From Lachnospiraceae bacterium (GTDB lineage: Bacteria > Bacillota > Clostridia > Lachnospirales > Lachnospiraceae), in contig JALFIB010000264.1 of assembly GCA_022776305.1 (NCBI GenBank), positions 1-46,562 on the forward strand: 46,562 nucleotides of DNA, given 5' to 3'. This document shows, in pieces, positions 23,402 to 31,158 of the stretch. A program made the translations under genes and the position numbers. Within the stretch, counting starts at the first letter, position 1. Every line of letters starts with the position of its first letter. A model generated the notes under the pieces. It was not told the origin of the DNA and made no database searches. It saw nothing but the letters and a program-made list of their open reading frames with translations.

Positions 23402-25480
23402 TTATAACACATTTTCCTGTTCAAGGGGCTCATTCAGCTGCTCCGTCCCCGGAACCACAAAACGCCCGTCACGGATCAGTGGAACCCTCCTTCCGTCTGC
23501 ACAGATCACCTCGATATGCCCTATCTCTTCATAAGGAATGGTAATATCTGTGTGACATCCAAAATACGCTTTTGAGGGATCCTCTTTCCTTAAAATAGAT
23601 ACTTCATTGTCCCTTGCTATAATCTCTTTTCCATTTGCATTGTAGACAGCAGTGTCCTCCTGCCAGCTGTAGCACGTATCACCGATGGCAAAATGGGGGC
23701 CCATTTTTTCTGCGATAAGAATCGGGAGTTTGTCAGCAATCCCATATTTTTTTGCCATCATATAAGCCGTCGTATTAGTTCCGATGGCAAATTCTCCCAG
23801 CGGAAGCGTATCATGATGGTACATCACATTTTCAAAGAAATACTTCTTATTTTCTTCCGCTGTAGGGAAGTTTCCGCAGCTGTAATCTTTCACCATGCCG
23901 TTTTCAAAACGCACCTCAAGATTCACATATTTCAATTCATCCAGATATACTTGGGAAACGTGGAGTACCCCGTTGGTTCCTTCCAGTTTCGGTGAAGTAA
24001 AGACTTCTCCTACCGGAATATTCACATCAGCTACGCAGTTTTCAAATAATGTTTCTTTTTCCGGATCCGGCAGATCCCTAAGGGCCACTGTCAGGTCTGT
24101 GCGGTTCTCACCTTTTCCCTTTATATGGACAGCGACGCCCTGATCCAGAACATCAATCAAAGACTGCTGTATTTTCTGGTACAGCGTATAATCCAAAGTA
24201 TTGATTTTTATGGTATCCATAAAAATATCCTTGAACTGCTTTCCAATCTCAGGAACCGGAAAAGCGATGATCGTGAAGCTTCTCTCTTTTCCTATTATAT
24301 ATTGGTTCGTAAGCTGTGAGATCTCATTATTCGCCCAAGTAGAAAGCTTCTGCTGTTTTTCTGACAGCTGGTATACATCTTTCTTTGCCTGAGGAACAAA
24401 AGGCGTCTCTCCAAAGACCTCTACCACTGCGGGTCCCCCATGTTCCCTTGCGAGCTGTTTGTAACTCTCATATGCCTGACGCATAACACCCAGCTTTCTC
24501 TCTATAAATTTTTTATCAAGATAGATCGCATTGTCTGCCCGATGGTCATAATCGAACTGTTTGTTGGGTATCCCACCGATATAACCAATTCGAAGATGCT
24601 GTTTTTTATTGACGGTGCTGACAGCCGACCGGTATATAACCGGTCTCAGTCCTATCTTCTCAAAATTCTTGACAGCATGGCGTATCATACGTTCAAAGCC
24701 CAGATTATATCGTATATTGACGGTCTTTTTCAAGGAAATATCTTTTCCTCCCATAAGAAAACCGATCCTGTATCCTTCCGTGTAAGTATCCGCCATAGCT
24801 GCAATGGCCTCTTCCGGCAGCGTATTGAAAAACTCAGCTGTTTTCAGCTCGTTCTCAGACACGTATTCCCCGTACTGGTACAGATAGCGCAGATCATCCA
24901 GATCGGACTCCATAACGATCTTTGTGGCAAAATCCGCATCCGGATCAACTGCCTCACGGATCCTTTCTGTCACAAAGAGTTCACTGTAATCACTGACAAA
25001 CCAATAAATAATCTGCTGGATCTCTTTGTACTCCGGAATTTCCTCCTGCTCAAAACAATTATAAATCTCAATAAACAGTTCAAGGAGCACAACGATCTGC
25101 TCCAATTTTTTCTCGAAAGCGTATACGATGATTCCCCGCAGCTCCGTATAAAGGAAGCTTAAGATCTTCCCATGTACTTCTCCCAAAACCTTTACGGAAT
25201 ATTCTGGATTACCAAAACTGCAGCCATACTGCGCAGGCAAAATATCGTAATAAAGAGACGTATTTTGCTCCTGCCATTGCTGCAATGTATAAGATTTCGT
25301 CTCTCCTGAATCGATCGCACATTTTAACTGTTCCATCTGCTCTAAAAATTGAGCTGTTCTATTAAAATAAGTGCGGAAAGGCTCCTGTACGGTTTCTTCT
25401 TCTTTTATTCCATGGATACGCTCCATAGCAAGGCCGTACCGTTCCATTAAATATGTTTCATTCTGACCTAACTGTTCCAT
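23402..25480 (-). CDS. M29-type (AmpS/PepS) metallo-aminopeptidase with long N-terminal extension
   Basis: A 692-residue protein whose C-terminal 370 residues match thermophilic-type leucyl aminopeptidases. Proposed metal ligands are Glu in NIPVGEVFTSP, Glu in PLGEFAIGTN, His in EKMGPHFAIGDTCYS, and His-Asp in GCHTDI; GKGENRTDL matches the N-terminal catalytic-domain loop of the family. The usual family length is about 400 residues; the N-terminal 300 residues are an alpha-helical, Glu-rich extension I do not recognise. The ATG at 25480 is preferred (GGAGAAGGG upstream); a TTG five codons earlier is the alternative. Copy B of the repeat follows its stop. It likely breaks down peptides in the cytosol. 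Confidence 0.85.
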   Translation of the reverse strand: MEQLGQNETYLMERYGLAMERIHGIKEEETVQEPFRTYFNRTAQFLEQMEQLKCAIDSGETKSYTLQQWQEQNTSLYYDILPAQYGCSFGNPEYSVKVLGEVHGKILSFLYTELRGIIVYAFEKKLEQIVVLLELFIEIYNCFEQEEIPEYKEIQQIIYWFVSDYSELFVTERIREAVDPDADFATKIVMESDLDDLRYLYQYGEYVSENELKTAEFFNTLPEEAIAAMADTYTEGYRIGFLMGGKDISLKKTVNIRYNLGFERMIRHAVKNFEKIGLRPVIYRSAVSTVNKKQHLRIGYIGGIPNKQFDYDHRADNAIYLDKKFIERKLGVMRQAYESYKQLAREHGGPAVVEVFGETPFVPQAKKDVYQLSEKQQKLSTWANNEISQLTNQYIIGKERSFTIIAFPVPEIGKQFKDIFMDTIKINTLDYTLYQKIQQSLIDVLDQGVAVHIKGKGENRTDLTVALRDLPDPEKETLFENCVADVNIPVGEVFTSPKLEGTNGVLHVSQVYLDELKYVNLEVRFENGMVKDYSCGNFPTAEENKKYFFENVMYHHDTLPLGEFAIGTNTTAYMMAKKYGIADKLPILIAEKMGPHFAIGDTCYSWQEDTAVYNANGKEIIARDNEVSILRKEDPSKAYFGCHTDITIPYEEIGHIEVICADGRRVPLIRDGRFVVPGTEQLNEPLEQENVL

Positions 25481-25512
25481 GTCCCTTCTCCACAACCTTT
25501 CTCATAATTTTA

Positions 25513-25553
25513 CAGGGCATTGCCTTTCCCTTTTTGGAATAGGCCAATGCCCT
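25513..25553. terminator. Hairpin between small membrane gene and M29 peptidase gene
   Basis: Arms AGGGCATTGCC (25514-25524) and GGCCAATGCCCT (25542-25553) form an 11-bp stem with one bulge. The T-run (CTTTTC) is on the plus-strand side, while on the minus strand, where the genes run, only TAAAATT follows. It may be a weak terminator or an mRNA end-stabiliser. Confidence 0.5.
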
Positions 25554-25560
25554 TTTCTTG

Positions 25561-25884
25561 CTACATATTCACCAGACCAATACATACAATGAAAAACCAT
25601 CCTGCAACTGCCATAGTGCCGAGTATGGTTCCCAGCTTACTGCAAAAATATGATTTACAGTCGTCCTTAAACCCGGCAAACCCGTACCAGAGTCCTCCAA
25701 AAGCCATAAGAATACCGGCAATTCCCACTGCTCCGATCCATGTGTTTGCCTGTCCTTTCAAAACGAATGATATAAAAAGCAAAATCAGCAGTACCAGAAT
25801 TGATAAAACACTTAATACCGCCGACGCAATGCTGTTTGCTGAATATTTTTTCTCTACAAATGAATAAACCTGTCTTTTTGCCAT
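25561..25884 (-). CDS. Small three-helix membrane protein
   Basis: A 107-residue protein starting MAKRQVYSFVEKKYSAN, with three hydrophobic segments: about 22-45 (VLSVLSILVLLILLFISFVL), 50-70 (GAVGIAGILMAFGGLWYGF) and 85-105 (ILGTMAVAGWFFIVCIGLV). The ATG at 25884 has AAGGAGAGG upstream and lies inside the end of the VanZ-like gene, so the two are coupled with a 31-bp overlap. Similar small membrane proteins are seen in Lachnospiraceae without known function; I do not assign one. Confidence 0.8.
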   Translation of the reverse strand: MAKRQVYSFVEKKYSANSIASAVLSVLSILVLLILLFISFVLKGQANTWIGAVGIAGILMAFGGLWYGFAGFKDDCKSYFCSKLGTILGTMAVAGWFFIVCIGLVNM

Positions 25885-26369
25885 AACCTCTCCTTGTCTT
25901 TGGATCGTCCTCTCTCCAGCCTTAAGTAGCATGTACTGGAAATCCAGAATACCATATAGCCCAGCAGCCCGCCCAGCGTATTTAAGATAATATCATCCAC
26001 ATCAAAACATCCCACCTGAAAAATAAGCTGGGATATCTCCACCAATGCACTGATCTCAAAACTGAACAATACCGTTTTCCATGCCTTTCTGGCATTTCTC
26101 GCCATCAAAGGAAGCAGGGCGCCGAAAGGCATAAATCCAATCACATTTCCGGCAAGGTTCAAAAATACTGTGCGGATCCCCAGCATTTCCCAATAGGTCA
26201 TATATCTCCTGATCTCACGGAAAGGGCAGAGATTGTAACTGTACACCATGTCCAGTGTTCCCCGCCCATATTCTTCCGCAAAAAACAAGAAATAGACCAG
26301 TCCTGCCAGATAAACAAAAAACAGGCACGTTCCTGATATTTTTATACTTTTACGAATTGCTGCAGCCAT
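25854..26369 (-). CDS. VanZ-like membrane protein
   Basis: A 171-residue protein with four to five membrane helices and the VanZ-type pattern NLAGNVIGFMPFGALLP and, further on, FDVDDIILNTLGGLLGY. VanZ proteins confer low-level resistance to teicoplanin in some hosts, but most chromosomal members have no known role. Its ATG overlaps the stop of the preceding 50-codon gene by one base (TAATG), so translation is coupled. The end overlaps the next small membrane gene. Confidence 0.9.
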   Translation of the reverse strand: MAAAIRKSIKISGTCLFFVYLAGLVYFLFFAEEYGRGTLDMVYSYNLCPFREIRRYMTYWEMLGIRTVFLNLAGNVIGFMPFGALLPLMARNARKAWKTVLFSFEISALVEISQLIFQVGCFDVDDIILNTLGGLLGYMVFWISSTCYLRLERGRSKDKERLWQKDRFIHL

Positions 26370-26521
26370 TAAATCATCAAGTCATCCTTACTTTTTATTA
26401 ACCTTGCTCCGCTTATTAACAAAAGTACACCTGATGCAACGCCTGTGGCAATTACCACAATTCCGATCACAAGGTTAACGATTCCGGAATTAGCGACTGT
26501 CTTAAATAATTTTTCGTTCAT
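26369..26521 (-). CDS. 50-residue single-helix membrane protein
   Basis: A very short gene: MNEKLFKTVANSGIV... with one hydrophobic helix (about residues 14-40, NLVIGIVVIATGVASGVLLL) and a charged tail ending KSKDDLMI. The ATG at 26521 has GGAGAAC at proper spacing, and the stop overlaps the VanZ ATG by one base. This coupled layout makes it a convincing gene despite its size. It lies between pyrE and the VanZ-like gene. Function unknown. Confidence 0.75.
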   Translation of the reverse strand: MNEKLFKTVANSGIVNLVIGIVVIATGVASGVLLLISGARLIKSKDDLMI

Positions 26522-26570
26522 ACCGTTCTCCATTCCGCCGCCGGATCAGCGGCACATTCCTTCAGACAGA

Positions 26571-27242
26571 TTATGCGCCATACTGCTCATAATATGCGTC
26601 AATGGCTGCTTTCATTGCATCATCGATCACAACTTTTCCTTTGTACTCTTTTCCATAAAGATGTTCTACAACTTCTGCCATGGTAACGATCGCCGTTGTC
26701 TTCAGTCCATACTTTTCTTCGATTTCAGCAAGGGCGCTCTTTGTCCCCTGGCCACGTTCCATGCGGTCAACAGATACTACAAGCCCGATCACATCCACAT
26801 CACCCTGAGCCTTGATGATGGGCAGTGTCTCCTGAATGGAGGTTCCTGCTGTTGTCACATCCTCAATGATCACTACTTTATCACCGTCCTTGATGGGGCT
26901 TCCCAAAAGGATTCCCTTATCACCATGGTCTTTTACTTCTTTACGGTTTGAGCAGTAGCGAATGTCTTTTCCATACAGCTCACTGATGGCTGTAGTCGCT
27001 GCAACAGTAAGAGGAATGCCTTTATAAGCCGGTCCAAAAAGAACGTCAAAGTCAAATCCAAACTTTTCATTGATCGCTTTTGCATAGTACTCTCCAAGCC
27101 TGCGCAGCTGAGTTCCTGTCCTGTAAAATCCTGTATTTACAAAAAACGGCGTCTTTCTTCCGCTTTTAGTCACAAAGTCTCCGAATTTCAAAACCTCACA
27201 GTCCACCATAAACTCAATAAATTCCTGCTTATATTTTTCCAT
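26571..27242 (-). CDS. pyrE: Orotate phosphoribosyltransferase
   Basis: A 223-residue enzyme joining orotate to PRPP to form OMP. FFVNTGFYRTG (substrate loop), GPAYKGIPL and the PRPP motif VVIIEDVTTAGTS are all present. The ATG at 27242 has GGAGAATAAG upstream; a longer frame starts at 27263 but would put the ribosome site inside the gene. It is the last gene of the pyrF-K-D-E run; an imperfect 34-bp direct repeat fills the gap to pyrD. Confidence 0.97.
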   Translation of the reverse strand: MEKYKQEFIEFMVDCEVLKFGDFVTKSGRKTPFFVNTGFYRTGTQLRRLGEYYAKAINEKFGFDFDVLFGPAYKGIPLTVAATTAISELYGKDIRYCSNRKEVKDHGDKGILLGSPIKDGDKVVIIEDVTTAGTSIQETLPIIKAQGDVDVIGLVVSVDRMERGQGTKSALAEIEEKYGLKTTAIVTMAEVVEHLYGKEYKGKVVIDDAMKAAIDAYYEQYGA

Positions 27243-27260
27243 ACCACTTATTCTCCTTTT

Positions 27261-27328
27261 CATAAATCCGTAAAAAGTGCGTTTGTAACATCTTCATAAA
27301 TACGTAAAAACTGTGTTTTTTCACCTTC
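27261..27328 (-). repeat. Imperfect 34-bp tandem repeat in the pyrD-pyrE gap
   Basis: CATAAATCCGTAAAAAGTG (from 27261) is echoed by CATAAATACGTAAAAACTG (from 27295), 34 bp apart. The unit nearer pyrE contains part of its ribosome site. The core TTCATAAA..CGTAAAA also occurs inside copies B and C of the dispersed palindromic repeat, so this may be a decayed relative. Confidence 0.6.
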
Positions 27329-28237
27329 TTATTTCACTGCACCGATCAGTTCTGTAATGCTTTCCACATTCTGGCGGCGCATATATTCTTCTATTCCCTC
27401 TATCACTTCCATAGTAGCCATAGGGTTCCTGAAATTGGCTGTACCCACTGCAACTGCGCTGGCCCCTGCCAATATGAATTCCAATGCGTCCTCTGCGGTT
27501 GCTATGCCGCCCATTCCGATGATCGGCACCGACACAGCCTGCGCTGTCTGGTATACCATACGCACTGCAATGGGGTGCACTGCCGGTCCTGACACTCCGC
27601 CTGTCTTATTGGCAATGGCAAAAGTCCTGCGGTTCACATCGATCTTCATTCCGGTCAGTGTATTGATCATTGAAATAGCATCGGCTCCGCCTGCCTCAGC
27701 AGCCCTTGCGATCTCTGTGATGTCTGTCACATTGGGACTAAGCTTCATAATCACAGGCTGTTTTGCGTGGCGTTTGATCTCTTTTGTGATTTCTTCCACC
27801 GCTTTAGGGTCTTGTCCGAAAGAAATCCCTCCACATTTTACGTTGGGACAAGAGATATTGATCTCCATCATATCTACTCTCGGTTCATCTCCCAGACGTT
27901 CCACTACTTCACAGTACTCTTCCGCCGTTTTCCCACATACATTGACAATGACTTTTGTATCAAATTTTTCAAGAAATGGCAGGTCTCTGGAACAAAAGGT
28001 ATCGATCCCCGGATTTTGCAGTCCGATGGCATTCATCATACCGCCCCGTATTTCTGCAATTCGCGGTGTGGGATTTCCCGGCCATGGCACATTCGCAACG
28101 CCCTTTGTCACTACCGCACCCAATTTCCCCAAATCCACAAAATCACTGTATTCCATCCCGGAACCAAATGTACCGGAAGCCGTCATAACAGGATTTTTCA
28201 GTTCAACTCCTGCAATATTTACTTTCATATTGTACAT
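27329..28237 (-). CDS. pyrD: Dihydroorotate dehydrogenase B, catalytic subunit
   Basis: A 302-residue class 1B FMN enzyme oxidising dihydroorotate to orotate. ASGTFGSGMEY, the FMN/substrate motif NISCPNVKCGG with the catalytic Cys, INTLTGMKIDVNRR and GMGGIATAEDALEFILAGA are typical. It works as a heterotetramer with PyrK, encoded just upstream, which passes electrons to NAD. GGAGATAT is seven bases before the ATG at 28237. A 143-bp gap to pyrK contains a duplicate of the pyrK tail. Confidence 0.97.
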   Translation of the reverse strand: MYNMKVNIAGVELKNPVMTASGTFGSGMEYSDFVDLGKLGAVVTKGVANVPWPGNPTPRIAEIRGGMMNAIGLQNPGIDTFCSRDLPFLEKFDTKVIVNVCGKTAEEYCEVVERLGDEPRVDMMEINISCPNVKCGGISFGQDPKAVEEITKEIKRHAKQPVIMKLSPNVTDITEIARAAEAGGADAISMINTLTGMKIDVNRRTFAIANKTGGVSGPAVHPIAVRMVYQTAQAVSVPIIGMGGIATAEDALEFILAGASAVAVGTANFRNPMATMEVIEGIEEYMRRQNVESITELIGAVK

Positions 28238-28336
28238 AACATATCTCCTGATCTATCTATGCGGACATTCTATGGGTTTGTTCGTCTCATTTGCCTAGGA
28301 ACTCATTTTATGGTATTCCGGAACCTATCCAGACGT

Positions 28337-28422
28337 TTACAGCTCTACATCCTGCGCATGAAACACCCGCACCTCTTACTTACAGTTCTACATCCTGTGC
28401 ATGGAACACCGGTCCCTCTTTA
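28337..28422 (-). repeat. 43-bp tandem duplication of the 3' end of pyrK
   Basis: The last codons of pyrK (28380-28422) are repeated immediately downstream at 28337-28379, with stop codon. Both read VFHAQDVEL and stop in the same frame. Differences in the well-aligned part are silent (TTC/TTT, GCA/GCG, GAA/GAG); the start of the copy diverges (GGACCG against GTGCGG) with one base missing just before it. Confidence 0.8.
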
Positions 28423-29159
28423 CAAATTCGTTTATTATGCACCTTTGAATGATCATCGATCTCTTTTGACTTACAAACACATGCCAGACATGCGCCGATC
28501 CCGCATGCCATACGCTCTTCCATAGAGATCCAGCAGTCAATCTGATGTTCTTCTGCATAGGATTTGATGGCCCGCAGCATCGGTGTAGGGCCGCAGGCAT
28601 AAATCACATCTGCGGTAAGCCCGTTTTCCCGGATACAGTCAAGCACATTTCCTTTTGTACCGGCACTTCCGTCCTCCGTGGCAAGGTAAAGTGTTCCATT
28701 TGCTTTTAATTCCTCAGTCAAAAACAGTTCGTCACGGTATCCGGCTACAACCTGCACTTCACCCTGAAGTTCTTTAGAAAGCTGTACCATAGGCGGAATA
28801 CCGATTCCTCCTCCAATGAGAAAGGCCTTTTTCCCCTCCGGGCACCGCTCCAGCGGGAACCCGTTGCCCAAAGGTCCCAAAATATCCAACGTATCGCCTG
28901 CCTTACAGCAGCTGAATTCCTCCGTACCCTTTCCTGCAACACGGTACACGATCCTGAGGGCTCCCTTCTCTTTATCCATCTCGCAGATACTGATGGGACG
29001 CGGAAGCATCCTTCCTGAATCATTACTATATACGGAAATAAACTGTCCCGGAACAGCTTCTTTTGCAATCTGCTCCGTCTTCAGCCACATGCTGAAAATT
29101 TGGTCGGCAATCTGCTCCTGTGATAGGACAGCTGCCTGTTCTCTATATTTTCCTGCCAT
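28380..29159 (-). CDS. pyrK: Dihydroorotate dehydrogenase B, electron transfer subunit
   Basis: A 259-residue FAD and 2Fe-2S protein that passes electrons from PyrD to NAD. The FAD-binding beta barrel (MLPRPISICEMDKE with RPxS) is followed by the NAD domain (FLIGGGIGIPPMVQL) and a C-terminal cysteine cluster CGIGACLACVC...RICKEGPVF, which binds the 2Fe-2S centre. AGGAGAAC precedes the start, 39 bp after pyrF. A second copy of its last codons follows the stop. Confidence 0.97.
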   Translation of the reverse strand: MAGKYREQAAVLSQEQIADQIFSMWLKTEQIAKEAVPGQFISVYSNDSGRMLPRPISICEMDKEKGALRIVYRVAGKGTEEFSCCKAGDTLDILGPLGNGFPLERCPEGKKAFLIGGGIGIPPMVQLSKELQGEVQVVAGYRDELFLTEELKANGTLYLATEDGSAGTKGNVLDCIRENGLTADVIYACGPTPMLRAIKSYAEEHQIDCWISMEERMACGIGACLACVCKSKEIDDHSKVHNKRICKEGPVFHAQDVEL

Positions 29160-29198
29160 TCTGTTCTCCTACATCATCAGCGATTTTCCAATTTCTTC

Positions 29199-30125
29199 TT
29201 ATCTGCTTTGCAGTGCCCCATTGATGTCTTCAATCATATCGATCACTGCCTGACGGCTTGCACCTGCAAAATTTTCAGGCCCGAAAGCAGCGTATTTTTC
29301 TTGTTTATATGCAGCAATGATTCCACGGGAAGAGTTTACAATGGCACCCAATCCATCCTCGTTAAAATAGTGAACCAGATCTGCTGCCTTACCGCCCTGT
29401 GCACCGTAACCCGGCACAAGGATAAAGGATTTCGGCATGACTTTGCGCAGCACTTTGCCCATCTCCGGATAGGTGGCACCTACAACAGCGCCGATATAAC
29501 TATAATCTTCTCCCATACAAGAATCTGCCCATTCTGCCACTTTTTCCCCTACTAATTCATAGAGCGGTTTTCCATCTACGATGCGATCCTGAAATTCTCC
29601 GCTGGATGGGTTTGATGTCTTAACCAAGATAAACAATCCTTTTTTTTCTTCTTTGCAGACATCAATGAAAGGCTTGATCCCGTCTGTACCAAGATAGGGA
29701 TTGACTGTTGCAAAATCCTCACCGAAAGGTGTCAGAACCTGATTTCCCACTTTTACTTTTCCGAGATGTGCTGTAGCATAAGCAGCTGACGTAGAACCGA
29801 TATCTCCTCGTTTTACATCACCGATGACCACCAGTCCTTTTTCTTTACAGTAGTCCACTGTTTTCTTGAAAGCCATCAAGCCCGGGATGCCGAACTGCTC
29901 ATACATGGCAATCTGGGGCTTTACAGCCGGAATCAGGTCATAAATCGCATCAACGATTTCTTTATTGTACTGCCATACTGCTTCAGCAGCCCCTTCCAAT
30001 GTCTCTCCACACTGGTCAAATGCCTTCTTTGTAATATGTTCCGGAATAAATCCCATCATCGGGTCCAGTCCTACAACGATTGGTGCATTAGTCTTTCTGA
30101 TGTTTGCAATGAGTTTCTGAATCAT
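29199..30125 (-). CDS. pyrF: Orotidine 5'-phosphate decarboxylase (long, group II type)
   Basis: A 308-residue OMP decarboxylase making UMP, the last step of the pathway. The catalytic DVKRGDIGSTSAAYA (Asp-Lys-Asp) and the phosphate loop VPGYGAQGGKAADL are clear. The length and PMMGFIPEH N-terminus place it with the longer PyrF subgroup rather than the 230-residue E. coli type. CGGAGGAT precedes the ATG at 30125. It heads the operon pyrF-K-D-E; a promoter at 30235-30263 with a strongly folded leader lies upstream. Confidence 0.97.
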   Translation of the reverse strand: MIQKLIANIRKTNAPIVVGLDPMMGFIPEHITKKAFDQCGETLEGAAEAVWQYNKEIVDAIYDLIPAVKPQIAMYEQFGIPGLMAFKKTVDYCKEKGLVVIGDVKRGDIGSTSAAYATAHLGKVKVGNQVLTPFGEDFATVNPYLGTDGIKPFIDVCKEEKKGLFILVKTSNPSSGEFQDRIVDGKPLYELVGEKVAEWADSCMGEDYSYIGAVVGATYPEMGKVLRKVMPKSFILVPGYGAQGGKAADLVHYFNEDGLGAIVNSSRGIIAAYKQEKYAAFGPENFAGASRQAVIDMIEDINGALQSR

Positions 30126-30155
30126 GGCAATCCTCCGTAATTTTTATTTGTATTT

Positions 30156-30235
30156 GTAATTAATCAGAGCCAAACAAAATTTCATAAAACAGACGTAAAA
30201 TGCGAAGCATTTTGGAGGTTGGCTCTGACAGTTTA
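30156..30235. repeat. Dispersed palindromic repeat, copy C, forming the pyrF leader
   Basis: An 80-bp element with perfect arms CAGAGCCAA (30165-30173) and TTGGCTCTG (30219-30227) and an inner hairpin AAAATGC-GAA-GCATTTT (30197-30213). It starts at the -10 box of the pyr promoter, so the whole stem-loop should be at the 5' end of the pyrF mRNA. No PyrR-type binding loop was found. Confidence 0.75.
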
Positions 30236-30263
30236 TTCTAACATAAGGCTCTAAAGCCTGCAA
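30235..30263 (-). promoter_or_regulatory. Promoter of the pyrF operon
   Basis: TTGCAG (30258-30263) and TAGAAT (30235-30240), spacer 17 bp, on the minus strand. The -10 box touches the end of repeat copy C, so the repeat may have donated part of it. Confidence 0.75.
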
Positions 30264-30282
30264 GGACAACGTACTGCGGCCC

Positions 30283-31158
30283 TTATTTTTTGTGCAGGTA
30301 TGCACCTGCATATTTCATCACTCCGTTGACTGCATAGGCACAGAACCAAAAACAAGATGCCAGAGGTCCAAAGCCTGCATACCGATATGCTTTAAAGGTC
30401 ATTCCGGCTGATTTCAGTTTTCCTCCTGATTTTCCGCTGGCTGTCAGCCTGTACTTCAGCAGCGGTTCATCAATTCCGGATGCCCGCCCATATTTTTTCA
30501 ATATTCCCAGCCACGTTATATAATCCTCATGGCTGTCTTCATGCTGCATCGGGAACTCAAGGGCTACTTCTTTTTTTAGCAAGACTGAAGAACAGTTGAT
30601 GCAGTTATGCAGTAAAAGGTTATGGTACGTAATGTTTTCCCTTACTCCAATCACACGCCCCGTCAATTTTCCATCCGATGTCACCAGTTCCCTGCCCGTA
30701 GAGCAGAGTACTGCCTTTTCCTGCTTCATTTTAGCAAGCTGTTTTTTCAGTTTATCCGGAGCCCACCAGTCATCTGCATCCAGAAAAGCAATATAGCTGC
30801 CTTTTGCCAGACGTACGCCGCGATTTCTGGTAGCGGCAGCACCAAGGTTTTTCTCATTCTTGAAATAACGTACCTGCGGCACCTGTTTATAGCGTTCCAT
30901 CACCTCGTCCAGATGATCCGGCGACCTGTCATTTAATACAAGGACTTCAAGGGGAACCTTCTGGACAAGAACAGACTCTATGGCTTTTTCAATCGTATCG
31001 GCACAGCGGTAGGCTGGCATGACCACAGATACAAGAACCTGATCTTCTTTTATTCTGCCATTTTGTCCGCTGCCAGAATCAAGATTCTCCTGATGAAAAT
31101 ACTGAGTGCTATCATTCCCTTGTTTTTGATTCTCTTCGTTTTCTCTATTTCTAATCAT
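30283..31158 (-). CDS. Family 2 glycosyltransferase
   Basis: A 291-residue GT-A fold transferase for cell-surface polysaccharide. After a polar N-terminal stretch of about 40 residues the catalytic domain starts VLVSVVMPAYRCADTIEKAI; the nucleotide-sugar site has LNDRSPDH and LDADDWW (DxD metal motif). A C-terminal hydrophobic stretch (FGPLASCFWFCAYAVNGVM) probably contacts the membrane. The ATG at 31158 overlaps the end of the preceding phosphotransferase gene by eight bases. Donor and acceptor sugar cannot be told from sequence. Confidence 0.9.
   Translation of the reverse strand: MIRNRENEENQKQGNDSTQYFHQENLDSGSGQNGRIKEDQVLVSVVMPAYRCADTIEKAIESVLVQKVPLEVLVLNDRSPDHLDEVMERYKQVPQVRYFKNEKNLGAAATRNRGVRLAKGSYIAFLDADDWWAPDKLKKQLAKMKQEKAVLCSTGRELVTSDGKLTGRVIGVRENITYHNLLLHNCINCSSVLLKKEVALEFPMQHEDSHEDYITWLGILKKYGRASGIDEPLLKYRLTASGKSGGKLKSAGMTFKAYRYAGFGPLASCFWFCAYAVNGVMKYAGAYLHKK

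Noticed and set aside
27357-28298. Plus-strand frame of 313 codons opposite pyrD
   Set aside because: Antisense shadow of a clear pyrD; composition is that of a reversed gene.
30126-30240. PyrR attenuator in front of pyrF
   Set aside because: No PyrR binding-loop consensus and no terminator; the leader is the palindromic repeat instead.
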